From QNYZ01 sp964577615 (GTDB lineage Bacteria > Desulfobacterota > Desulfobacteria > Desulfobacterales > QNYZ01), in NCBI GenBank assembly GCA_964577615.1, contig CAZNZW010000046.1, positions 1 to 25,694 of the forward strand: DNA of 25,694 bases, written 5' to 3'. Shown piece after piece: positions 15,375 through 23,598 of this stretch. The stretch's first letter is position 1; each line of letters starts with the position of its first letter. The notes below the pieces were generated by a model, which worked only from the letters and a program-made list of their open reading frames with translations, was not told the DNA's origin and searched no databases. The position numbers were made by a program, and so were the translations under genes.

Positions 15375-17327
15375 ATGCGAGAAATATTTCCACTTTATAC
15401 ATCCGGTAACAGAGGTTTCAGCGATGAACCATTGGTTGAACTAGATTATCGTTCTGAAGGTAGAAAAATCAAAATAAAGATACGATATTTTTTCCCAGGA
15501 TTTACGGTTTCAGATGATAAACGAAATGTGTTTCGCCAAAAAAGATATAAACGATGGCATAAATTTCAGGAGGCCAAGATATCGGGCGCCGGGTTTTTAT
15601 CACAGAACCAGGAACCCCTTTTACCATCTTTTGGGCGATTTGTCCAGATTCCACCAGGTTACGATGTCGTTGATGTCACGTCCAGAAAATATCGTCGCAG
15701 GGAAAAAAATAAAATATTGCTCAGCTGGGCGGAAGAAGACGTAACCGCTAAAACAACGATTAAATTTGATGAGAAAATGTATCAACTGGATAGATTCTGG
15801 CCATCTTCAGCTAAAAATAAAAATGAAATGGTTGAAGTCAGCAATCCCTATTATTTTTACATGGATGGTTATAAAGCTGTCCTGGTACATGTCCGGCCAT
15901 TGCAGTACAACCCGCGTAAAAGGCTCTTGCGTGGATATGGAAAGATTATCGTTACCATTACGGTGGCACCTGAAAAGATGACGAAAAAGGAAAAAGAGAT
16001 CGAATCAACGTTGACCCGCCAGCCGGATTACCTGGAAGGGTTCTCTAATCTAATCCTCAATCCGGATAGAGAATTTTTCAAACATTTATTGAAAACAAAA
16101 AAAAATGATGGGGATAAGGCGGACACACACGAAAATACGGACTTTCTTATTATTTATGCAAGCAACCTTGCCAAGCCGGTAAAAAAGCTGAAAGCATGGA
16201 AAGAGAAGCGAGGTCTTGTTACAGAAACTGTTTCCATTGAAAAAATAGGAAATACCCCTGAACGTATCAAAAAATATATCCGCACGAAAAAAATCAGGCA
16301 TTCGCCCCGGATGCGTTATGTCCTCCTTTTTGGTGATGTGGATAAAATTGTGATGTCGCAAAATGATGAGAACGGTAAAAAGTACACGGACCATTATTAT
16401 TATACCCATAAAGACGCGGGTGATTCGGAATGCATATTACCCTTTGTTTCGGGTGGCAGGATTCCAGCCATAAATGAAAGTGAAGGAATGCGCGTGGTGG
16501 AAAAAATCATTCGGTATGAAACGAAAGAAACGAACGATCCCATGTGTCAGGACCGGATAACCCTTGCCGCCTACTTCCAGGATTGTATTGATGAAGGCCG
16601 TCATGCTCGAGAAAAGGGAGATGGCCGGTCTGAAGTTAGTAGCGTAAAAACCATGGAAGATATCAGAGCGCATTTAGTATGTAAGGGATATAAAGTGAGC
16701 CGGGCCTATTTGTCCCAGGCTCAGCATCCCATATTGTATAGAGATGGCACACCGGTCTCCCTGGAAGTAAAAGAAAACATAAAGACCGTCGGTGATGATG
16801 TGACAGAGCAGGTTGTCGAGTACATCAACTACGGCCAGCGAATCGTTGCTCAGACTGGGCATGGCGACAATAAAGGGTGGGATAGACCTCCATTAAGGGT
16901 TGACGATTTACGATCAATACCGGCTGAAAAAATAAGTGTATTTTTTAATATCACCTGCTTAACAGGGAAATTCCGTTCCGGTTCACAGAAGAAGTGTTTT
17001 GCCGAGAAATTATTAACAATGGACGGGATTGCCGCCTCGATTGTGGCTGCAAATGATTATTCACAAAGATGGCGTAATTACACCATGGCAAAAGGGCTGT
17101 TTGATGCCATATGCCCTGGTATTATTGCCAGATTTCCAAAAGACAATAAAAGCAATCCTGTTAAATACCGGCGGCTCGGTGACATACTGAACTATGCCAA
17201 GGCCTACCTTTTAGTTAAGCATGGCTATAATAAATTGAATGAACCCGGATTTAAGCATCTTACAAAAGAACAAATCGAGATATATCACGTCATTGGCGAT
17301 CCAACGTTGGAAATAAGATATAGATAA
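15375..17327 (+). CDS. Gingipain-family (C25) cysteine protease without signal peptide
   Basis: This 650-residue protein belongs to peptidase clan CD, family C25. Residues about 1-235 look like the beta-rich propeptide domain. The catalytic part starts near 255 (TDFLIIYASNLAKP) and contains the family blocks VLLFGDVDKI and TDHYYYTHKD. The catalytic His496 is in QTGHGDN and Cys528 is in FNITCLTG, 32 residues apart. The end IYHVIGDPTLEIRYR matches the normal C25 end; there is no sorting domain. An in-frame TGA stands just before the ATG (15369-15371), so no signal peptide has been missed and the protein should stay in the cytoplasm. It sits between two radical SAM loci, which suggests peptide maturation or a caspase-like switch. 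Confidence 0.85.
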   Translation: MREIFPLYTSGNRGFSDEPLVELDYRSEGRKIKIKIRYFFPGFTVSDDKRNVFRQKRYKRWHKFQEAKISGAGFLSQNQEPLLPSFGRFVQIPPGYDVVDVTSRKYRRREKNKILLSWAEEDVTAKTTIKFDEKMYQLDRFWPSSAKNKNEMVEVSNPYYFYMDGYKAVLVHVRPLQYNPRKRLLRGYGKIIVTITVAPEKMTKKEKEIESTLTRQPDYLEGFSNLILNPDREFFKHLLKTKKNDGDKADTHENTDFLIIYASNLAKPVKKLKAWKEKRGLVTETVSIEKIGNTPERIKKYIRTKKIRHSPRMRYVLLFGDVDKIVMSQNDENGKKYTDHYYYTHKDAGDSECILPFVSGGRIPAINESEGMRVVEKIIRYETKETNDPMCQDRITLAAYFQDCIDEGRHAREKGDGRSEVSSVKTMEDIRAHLVCKGYKVSRAYLSQAQHPILYRDGTPVSLEVKENIKTVGDDVTEQVVEYINYGQRIVAQTGHGDNKGWDRPPLRVDDLRSIPAEKISVFFNITCLTGKFRSGSQKKCFAEKLLTMDGIAASIVAANDYSQRWRNYTMAKGLFDAICPGIIARFPKDNKSNPVKYRRLGDILNYAKAYLLVKHGYNKLNEPGFKHLTKEQIEIYHVIGDPTLEIRYR

Positions 17328-17398
17328 ATCAGGCCTGCCAGCAGAACAATTGACAGACCGTATGATATATGTGGCTACCTGTCATGGAATAAGCGTTT

Positions 17399-17626
17399 TT
17401 AGTAATCTTTGTATTCCGTATCAAATAAATCCTCGATGGTCTCATGCAGAGCATATATTTTATCGTATTCTCTTCGGGTTGGTTTGTATTCAGTAGATTT
17501 GAAAAATTCACGAAGCTGGCCATCGGTATAATCCGGCTTGGACACAATACTATAAAACTGATGCAGTAATTCTTTGTTTTCTTCTTCTGATGCCTCAATG
17601 ATGAAGTCTTTGAATCTTTTCTGCAT
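17399..17626 (-). CDS. Small peptide, candidate radical SAM substrate (75 aa)
   Basis: The 75-residue product is very charged and has no cysteine. Its layout (helix FKDFIIEASEEENKELLHQFY, then DGQLREFFKSTEYKPTRREYDKI) recalls Nif11-type leader peptides, which have a phenylalanine-rich helix and an FF..xGY.xT..E pattern; this resemblance is by eye only. The acidic, aromatic tail (EDLFDTEYKDY) would be the core. A GAGG-containing G-rich ribosome site precedes the ATG. It lies 91 nt downstream of the radical SAM/SPASM-like gene on the same strand, the usual position for a precursor or partner. It could equally be a small adaptor protein rather than a substrate. Confidence 0.62.
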   Translation of the reverse strand: MQKRFKDFIIEASEEENKELLHQFYSIVSKPDYTDGQLREFFKSTEYKPTRREYDKIYALHETIEDLFDTEYKDY

Positions 17627-17636
17627 GGTGCCCCCC

Positions 17637-17640
17637 CCTC
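17637..17640 (-). promoter_or_regulatory. Ribosome binding site within a G8 tract before the small peptide
   Basis: On the minus strand the leader reads GA followed by eight G (17631-17638) and CACC before the ATG. GAGG is the ribosome site. Its distance from the start depends on tract length, so slippage would alter translation. Confidence 0.5.
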
Positions 17641-17717
17641 TTTTTTAAATGAATCGAGTCTGGGAATAGTATGACGCCGCATAACATACTTTGAAGGTAT
17701 TGTAAAACCAAAACAAA

Positions 17718-18749
17718 TTATCTGTACAATACCAAATCCAATACTCTCTTACAAAATCGAACTTCGGGATGCATATCCCTGAACCATTCCGATGGTCGGA
17801 TCATTCCGTTTTCCCGGCATAGGGCAGTGTGCTCACACGAAGGGCATGTTGTCTCATCCGGTGCGACGGCTGTCCGGTATTCGTCGGAGGAAAGTACGCT
17901 TTTAATGACTCCCGGTTTGTACTTACCGAAGTTGTTTGGTATTGAATGCGACAGGGCAACGGCTCCATCCGCCAGAATGATGAGATGGCCGTTCCGGCGC
18001 AGGGGATTTACCCGTGGAATGTGAGGTATCTCGAACTGTTTTGAAACAACCACCGCCAGTGGATTGTTCAGGATTTCGATTTTGTGACCATATAAGTTTA
18101 AAAGCGAGACCATCCGAACGAGTCTTAAAAAACCAGCCGGGTCGAGAAGATTACCTGAAAGTGAGAATTCACTTTTTGTACCCCGGATAAGCTGTATCAG
18201 GCTGAGCCCCTTGATATCCGGAAATTTACAATACAATTCATCGACGCAATCAGGTAGATCGGCCAGCAGAGTTTTGTCAATTGTCATGAAAATGGTCAGA
18301 TTGAGGCCAAAACTTAAAGCCATTTCGATTTTCTTCATCGTCAGGCGGTAGGTATCTATGCCCCTTATGTGATTATGACGTTTTTCGGTACCCTCTATGC
18401 TGACAGAGAATGAAAGTTCATGATATCCGGTTAAGCGGGCAATGGTGTGCCGGGTAAAAAGGGTGCCATTCGTATTGACAAAAATCCTTTGGTATCCCAG
18501 GCCAAATGCAAAGTCCAGGGCTTCAAAAAAGCTTTCCCATAGAAGCGGTTCTCCGCCGGTGAGGTGAAGATGGCGGTATCCGGTATGATATCCTTCGGTA
18601 AGAATATTTTTAACCAGCGGAAATGGTAATTGGTATATCTCCGGGCACCTGACCCGGACAAAACAGTGTCGACAGTTATAGTTGCATCGGGTTGTTACCT
18701 CGATACTGAGATTTTCATCGCCGATATTTTTTTTTAGGGCGCTGATCAT
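17718..18749 (-). CDS. Radical SAM protein with SPASM-like C-terminus
   Basis: This 343-residue enzyme has the canonical [4Fe-4S]/SAM motif C22-x3-C26-x2-C29 (CNYNCRHC) and the SAM-contact motif HLTGGEPLL near 62-71. Four more cysteines cluster at the end (C302, C305, C311, C333), which fits a short SPASM/twitch domain binding an auxiliary cluster. Such enzymes typically crosslink, epimerise or cleave ribosomal peptides. Its ATG overlaps the stop of the upstream isoprenoid-synthase-like gene by 4 nt (ATGA), so the two are translationally coupled, and the small peptide gene follows 91 nt downstream. A peptide-modification role is inferred from architecture and synteny. Confidence 0.85.
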   Translation of the reverse strand: MISALKKNIGDENLSIEVTTRCNYNCRHCFVRVRCPEIYQLPFPLVKNILTEGYHTGYRHLHLTGGEPLLWESFFEALDFAFGLGYQRIFVNTNGTLFTRHTIARLTGYHELSFSVSIEGTEKRHNHIRGIDTYRLTMKKIEMALSFGLNLTIFMTIDKTLLADLPDCVDELYCKFPDIKGLSLIQLIRGTKSEFSLSGNLLDPAGFLRLVRMVSLLNLYGHKIEILNNPLAVVVSKQFEIPHIPRVNPLRRNGHLIILADGAVALSHSIPNNFGKYKPGVIKSVLSSDEYRTAVAPDETTCPSCEHTALCRENGMIRPSEWFRDMHPEVRFCKRVLDLVLYR

Positions 18750-19750
18750 ATCAGGATTTGTCTGTCTTTAAGCGGTGACAAAAGGCAACGGAGTTCATCC
18801 GCCAGGCCAACTAAATTTATTTTTTCAGATATTAACACGGCGGATTGGAGTTCACGGCAGATCTTTTTATGTATTTTTTCAATCAGCCGGGTATTGATAA
18901 TGTGATTCAAAATAGTATCATGACTGGCATCCTCAGCGGATAGACCGTTCTTTTTATTCTGGTCCCACAGCTTCTTTGCTTCTCCGGGTAAGCAGATATA
19001 AACTGCGGAATGAGTGCCATTTTTCATGTCTAAATGGATATCGTTTATATCATCAAGCAGGCGCCAGGCAATACCGAAGGATTCAAAGGCGGCCTGAACA
19101 TCGTTGGAAAATGAATCGTCTTTATTAATTATTTTTGATAGGAGTACGGGGACGATTAACCAGGTTGCCATCTGTTTTTTGAAAAGCGTACAGTAGTTGT
19201 CCAGCGTTTCCGGATCATCGGAGGCCAGGATACCTGAGTAGTAGTCATCTATAAAATCGGAGATGATTCTCTTGCTGTTGTTGGCACCACCGGACAGGCT
19301 TTTCAACGAATCAATCATCATCATCCAGGCCTGGCTCCGTAACAGAAGCGTCAGGTGCGATGCGCGTAACTCTCCATCATTAATGTGATCGTCAAGGGAG
19401 TGAAGCATCATGGCCATCGAATGTGCGGTGATGGCGGCTTTGGTTTTTTCCCGAAACGATCTATTATTATCCGGGAAAAACCGGGTAAGCCAGAAAACGA
19501 TTGACCAGCTGGGGGTATAATAATTCTTGAAAAAGGTAAGCTCCTGACCGATTGACAAGCCGGAATAATTCATAAAAAAAAGCAAGGCATCCGTTTGGAC
19601 CGATTCAGGCAGGGTGTCACAGAGAGAAATAATCTGGGCGTTGAATTTCTGGTAAAAACATTTTTTCTGACCTGAAATGTCAATGATACCGAAATCAATT
19701 TTGGAACAAGATGATAAGAAAGTGTTAGTGGCATTTCCCATGAAACTCAT
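18746..19750 (-). CDS. Class I isoprenoid-synthase-like enzyme
   Basis: An all-helical protein of about 334 residues with two aspartate-rich motifs in the class I terpenoid-synthase arrangement. The first is DDHIND (about 120-125 from the chosen ATG). The second is LLDDINDIHLDMKNGT (about 231-246), matching the polyprenyl-synthetase pattern of DDxxD followed by Asp and a Lys/Gly end. These normally bind Mg2+ and a prenyl diphosphate. The rest is too divergent to assign chain elongation, cyclisation or transfer. Start options are TTG 19762, ATG 19750 and ATG 19741 (AGGG 9 nt upstream). Its stop overlaps the radical SAM start. No MEP-pathway or carotenoid gene is nearby, which argues against bulk isoprenoid synthesis. 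Confidence 0.7.
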   Translation of the reverse strand: MSFMGNATNTFLSSCSKIDFGIIDISGQKKCFYQKFNAQIISLCDTLPESVQTDALLFFMNYSGLSIGQELTFFKNYYTPSWSIVFWLTRFFPDNNRSFREKTKAAITAHSMAMMLHSLDDHINDGELRASHLTLLLRSQAWMMMIDSLKSLSGGANNSKRIISDFIDDYYSGILASDDPETLDNYCTLFKKQMATWLIVPVLLSKIINKDDSFSNDVQAAFESFGIAWRLLDDINDIHLDMKNGTHSAVYICLPGEAKKLWDQNKKNGLSAEDASHDTILNHIINTRLIEKIHKKICRELQSAVLISEKINLVGLADELRCLLSPLKDRQILI

Positions 19751-19802
19751 CCCTGTCTTCAAACTAAGATTTCGATATTAAATTGGTCCTGAACAATACC
19801 CC

Positions 19803-22800
19803 TTATTGTTTCTGCAATTGGCTGAGCTGGTTCAGATCCCACTGCAGATTCATCTTTTCAAATAACGCCTTCGCTTTTTTCAGATACATTTCCGCGGTTA
19901 TTCCGTTGAGCTGGTTATGTTTACTTATATCTTCACTCAGGCGCTTGCCGATTTCAAAATATACCCTTGAAAGTTCGATGCGTGCATCAAGGCTCTCACC
20001 TTCTTCGATCGCTTTCTGCCACCACTTAAGCGCCTTGGTTTGCCTGTTGGTCAACCAGTAATAGACACCCCGCAGCCGGTATGAATCGGTACGGAACTGG
20101 GCCACCTTTTTGGTTGTTTTCAAAAATTGTTTTCCGGATTGGTCGGCTTTTTTTCGGTATCGGAAAGTATCGGTATTTTTACCGGTTTTTATAGACGCGT
20201 TCAGGTGATAAAGGTCGCTTTCAAACTGGCTCCTGAAAAAATCGGTTAACTGCCAGGGAACGGTATCAATTTCATGCCGGACCTCATTTGCCAGGTGTAG
20301 AAATTTTTCCGCGCGTTCTATATTTCCCATCATAATATAGATATGCGCTTTACGCGAGTACATTTCAATCTGGATGGTGCCCTGTATTATTCTTTTTCCA
20401 AATTCAATCCCCCTGTTAATTTCGGTCAAAGCGGTACGAAATTTATGCTGTTCCAGAAGCAGGCTGGTATTTAGAAGATATTTCAGCAGCATCGAGAGAT
20501 CGTTTTCGTATACATCAAACAGATTTTCTAATTTGTTCACCAATTGATTGGCCACGTCTAATTTTCCCTGGTAGAGCATGGGAAAAGCATGCCAGAAATA
20601 GTGCTGTGATGTCCAGTAAATTTCGCCGATTTTCAAATTTCTGTTGACCAGGGTATCGTCGTAGTCGTTTATGTTTTTCCAGCTGCCTGCCATGTACTTA
20701 TGCAATGTGTCCGAGAAGTCATATATAATAAACGATCTGATGTCATCATCATCAACTCTGTTTTTGAGAAGACCAATTATTTTCCGGCTCAAACTGAAAG
20801 AAATACCGGTAAAAGAAAAAAGATTGCTGGCACCGGCAAACATACCGACACCCAGTTCACTCTTTGTCAAATCAAACCGGGTGAGTCTCCGGTAAAAATA
20901 AATGGATTCAATAAAATAATTTTTAGGACTGGTAATGGCCAGTACTTTAAGCTTTTTAAAAAACAGGTCGAAGGATTCATTGTCCAATGGGGTCGGGCTT
21001 TTTCTAAACTTTAAAAAAGGGAGATATATACTGATAAGAAAGTGGAAAAACCCTGATGAAAATTTAAATGCCGCAGATATCCGGTTTTTAGGCAATCGAC
21101 CCCAGTAATAGTCAAGCGCCTTGTCAAAATGATCTATAATGCCAACATGCTGCCCTTTGTTGTATAATGCCAGCGCGATATTCTTTTCCAATACCGCAAT
21201 TTTTTCAGGATCAGACACATTTTCGTAATCTTTCAGATAGAGATCCAGAGCCGCCTGATAATAATGAAGCGCCTCACTGGATGCGGATGATTTAAGCGCT
21301 TCTTCACCGGCTTTGATCAGATACTTTTCCGTCTCCTTGGGGCTGTCGGCCTTGCCATAATGATAGGCGAGCATCCCATAATATTTATTCAACTGGTCGG
21401 CGAATACCTTTTCGATAGATATCGCTACTTTCCGGTGTAGATTCCTCTTCTTAATGGGTAGAATTGAATCATAAGCAACTTCCTGAACCAGCGCATGATT
21501 GAACAGATACATGAGCTCGTTCATCCTTTTTCGCTCTCTGATCAGCTCAATCTCCTTTAGATAGGATAATTTACGGTCAATATTATCAATGTTATCGGCG
21601 ACTTCAAAAAGTATCCGATAAGCAAATTCCTGGCCGATAACCGAGGCTGATTTCAGCAGGTTTTGAGTTTCAACATCGAGTCGGTCAATCCTGGCCATCA
21701 ATACATCCAAAATGGTATGCGGGATGGCGATAGTGTCGATTTTATCAGTGGGCTGAAAAATACCATCTTTGAGAACCACGGCATCTTCATCAATCAACGA
21801 CCACACAACTTCTTTAATGAAAAACGGGTTGCCGCCGGCGCGCCGGATGATTTGATCGATAATATTTTGAAGGCGATAACTTAAGGTCAGCAGTCGGGTA
21901 ATGAATGATCTGCATGCTGTTTCATTGAGTGGTGTCAGGGCGATTTCCATATAATCATCCGGTAATTTTTCCCGTATGATTTCAGAAATTTTATGTCCGG
22001 TTTTTAAATCTATCGGGCGAAATACATTGATGAAAACGATTTGCTGCGTGTCAGCCAGTCGATATAAAGACCCCAAGAGCTCGATGGAACTCGTGTCTGC
22101 CCAATGAAGATCTTCCACGACAATAACCAAAGGCTTAATCTGGCTGGCCCTGATCAACAGTGTCCGTACATTTTTCAGGATCAGATTCTCCAGCGACTCA
22201 CCCTCTATCCCCTTCATTCTTTCTGCATGCTTTCCGGTCAGTGTCATGCCCATTAGCGTTGCCACAAAGGGAAATACTTCAGATGAATCTGCCGGACAGA
22301 CATTTTCAACCGCTTGCTCCAGTTTACGTAAAGCAACGGCTTCACTGTCGTCTGATTTTATTTGAACCCAGTGTCTGAAAAAATTAATAACGGGATAATA
22401 GCTTAACTTTCTCCCGATTGATATGGATCTCCCCTCTATAAAAGAGACCTGATCGATAATATCGAGCTTTTTTAGCTCTGTGATCAGTCTTGTTTTTCCG
22501 ATCCCCGCTTCTCCGATAACGTTGACTACCGACCCCCGGCCGTTGATTGCTTTTGACACCTGAAGAACAAGCCGGTTCAGTTCATTCTCCCTGCCAAGCA
22601 TCTCGGAATGAAGCATCTGTTCGGATTCAAAGTGAAAGCGATCGGCACCTTCTTTCCCGGACAGGACTTCATATACGGTCAAAGGCGTTTCTCTGCCTTT
22701 GACTGTTTTTTTTCCCAGGGATTTAAAATTAAATAATGTTCGGGTCAGCTTGAACGTATCCGCAGTGACATAAGTTGTCCCGGGTTCCGCCATCTGTTCC

Positions 22801-23408
22801 ATTCGTGCTGCCATATTAATGGTATTCCCAACGGCAGTAAATTTAATACGAAGGTCATTCCCCACGCTGCCCACGACAACGGGACCGGTGTTTATTCCGA
22901 TCCGAAGAGAAATAAGTGGAAGCCCGCTGTGATAATCAACATTTTCATTAAATCGTTCAATTTCCCGATGGATGGCAATGGCGGATTGAAGGGCGCGCTG
23001 GGGAGCATTTTCAATGGCATAGGGGGCGCCAAAAAGAGCCAGTATCCCATCTCCTCTCAGCTCATTTACCGTCCCTTCGTATTCGTGTGTTTTGTAGATG
23101 AGAATTTCTAGGATTTGGTTTAGAAAGGAAAACGCTTTCTCCGGGCCTAATTTATCGACTAAAGGCGTGGACTCTTTGATGTCGCAAAACATGATCGTTA
23201 CTTGTCTGTGCTCACCTTCGAGCTCATCTCTTTGCGACAGAATTTTTTCAACCAGTGCTCTGGGGAGATAACGCTGGATCCGTTCCAGCTTTTTGTCTAA
23301 TGATTGCTCTTTGCCGGATAAATCGGAAGAAACGCCTAACCGGCATCCACATTTTCCACAAAAATAGAAACCGTCAGGATTTACAAATTGGCATTTTGAA
23401 CACTTCAT
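19803..23408 (-). CDS. Zinc-ribbon, class III cyclase, AAA ATPase and TPR signalling protein
   Basis: This is a 1201-residue multidomain protein. A zinc ribbon has C3, C6, C17 and C20. The class III cyclase domain (about 65-250) has metal aspartates Asp76 (FCDIKES) and Asp120 (RGDGILALFGAP) and NMAAR at 198-202. An AAA/STAND-type ATPase begins at LGRENEL, with Walker A GEAGIGKT (299-306) and Walker B VIVVEDLHWAD (428-438). The C-terminal half is TPR-like. The residue before RGD is Glu116 rather than Lys, and Thr191 replaces Asp, so nucleotide choice is open. It is the first gene of the minus-strand operon, 52 nt before the isoprenoid-type gene. It probably acts as sensor or regulator of the system. 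Confidence 0.88.
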   Translation of the reverse strand: MKCSKCQFVNPDGFYFCGKCGCRLGVSSDLSGKEQSLDKKLERIQRYLPRALVEKILSQRDELEGEHRQVTIMFCDIKESTPLVDKLGPEKAFSFLNQILEILIYKTHEYEGTVNELRGDGILALFGAPYAIENAPQRALQSAIAIHREIERFNENVDYHSGLPLISLRIGINTGPVVVGSVGNDLRIKFTAVGNTINMAARMEQMAEPGTTYVTADTFKLTRTLFNFKSLGKKTVKGRETPLTVYEVLSGKEGADRFHFESEQMLHSEMLGRENELNRLVLQVSKAINGRGSVVNVIGEAGIGKTRLITELKKLDIIDQVSFIEGRSISIGRKLSYYPVINFFRHWVQIKSDDSEAVALRKLEQAVENVCPADSSEVFPFVATLMGMTLTGKHAERMKGIEGESLENLILKNVRTLLIRASQIKPLVIVVEDLHWADTSSIELLGSLYRLADTQQIVFINVFRPIDLKTGHKISEIIREKLPDDYMEIALTPLNETACRSFITRLLTLSYRLQNIIDQIIRRAGGNPFFIKEVVWSLIDEDAVVLKDGIFQPTDKIDTIAIPHTILDVLMARIDRLDVETQNLLKSASVIGQEFAYRILFEVADNIDNIDRKLSYLKEIELIRERKRMNELMYLFNHALVQEVAYDSILPIKKRNLHRKVAISIEKVFADQLNKYYGMLAYHYGKADSPKETEKYLIKAGEEALKSSASSEALHYYQAALDLYLKDYENVSDPEKIAVLEKNIALALYNKGQHVGIIDHFDKALDYYWGRLPKNRISAAFKFSSGFFHFLISIYLPFLKFRKSPTPLDNESFDLFFKKLKVLAITSPKNYFIESIYFYRRLTRFDLTKSELGVGMFAGASNLFSFTGISFSLSRKIIGLLKNRVDDDDIRSFIIYDFSDTLHKYMAGSWKNINDYDDTLVNRNLKIGEIYWTSQHYFWHAFPMLYQGKLDVANQLVNKLENLFDVYENDLSMLLKYLLNTSLLLEQHKFRTALTEINRGIEFGKRIIQGTIQIEMYSRKAHIYIMMGNIERAEKFLHLANEVRHEIDTVPWQLTDFFRSQFESDLYHLNASIKTGKNTDTFRYRKKADQSGKQFLKTTKKVAQFRTDSYRLRGVYYWLTNRQTKALKWWQKAIEEGESLDARIELSRVYFEIGKRLSEDISKHNQLNGITAEMYLKKAKALFEKMNLQWDLNQLSQLQKQ

Positions 23409-23452
23409 TTTCTGCCCGGCTTATTCCGTGGATTGATTGCAGGAGTATGATA

Positions 23453-23480
23453 ACTATATCAGTTTATTTGTTTAAATCAA
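23453..23480 (-). promoter_or_regulatory. Candidate promoter of the island operon
   Basis: On the minus strand TTGATT (23480-23475) is followed after 16 nt by TATAGT (23458-23453), five of six matches to the -10 consensus. It lies about 45 nt upstream of the cyclase/ATPase start and is a good candidate for the whole four-gene operon. Confidence 0.4.
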
Positions 23481-23598
23481 CCGGAAAGATTATGGCGTTT
23501 TTTGAACAAATACTCAGCATTTCCGGGACAGCCAAATGAATCCCCGGCAAAAGACTGGCTGCGCAACCATATTCGGGTAATGGCAATGGCGTGGGCGG

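Larger units (their letters stand above)
13931..23408. other. AT-rich accessory island
   Basis: Base composition shifts inside these bounds. Hand counts of single 60-nt lines gave 20 GC at 15421 and 25 GC at 20161 inside, against 35 GC at 4621 and 39 GC at 24121 outside. Codons are correspondingly richer in A/T at third positions. Contents are two radical SAM proteins, a C25 protease, an isoprenoid-synthase-like enzyme, a small peptide and a large cyclase/ATPase, all non-housekeeping. No integrase, transposase, flanking tRNA or direct repeat was found at the edges, so the route of arrival is unknown. Confidence 0.6.

Noticed and set aside
17340..17398. Terminator hairpin downstream of the small peptide
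   Set aside because: Only a 5-bp GACAG/CTGTC pairing across a 22-nt loop is present with no T run.
13931..23408. Island as a prophage, integrative element or known defence locus
   Set aside because: No integrase, transposase, phage structural gene, toxin-antitoxin pair or attachment repeat was seen. A defence role for the cyclase plus caspase-clan protease is conceivable but lacks a recognisable effector or sensor architecture.
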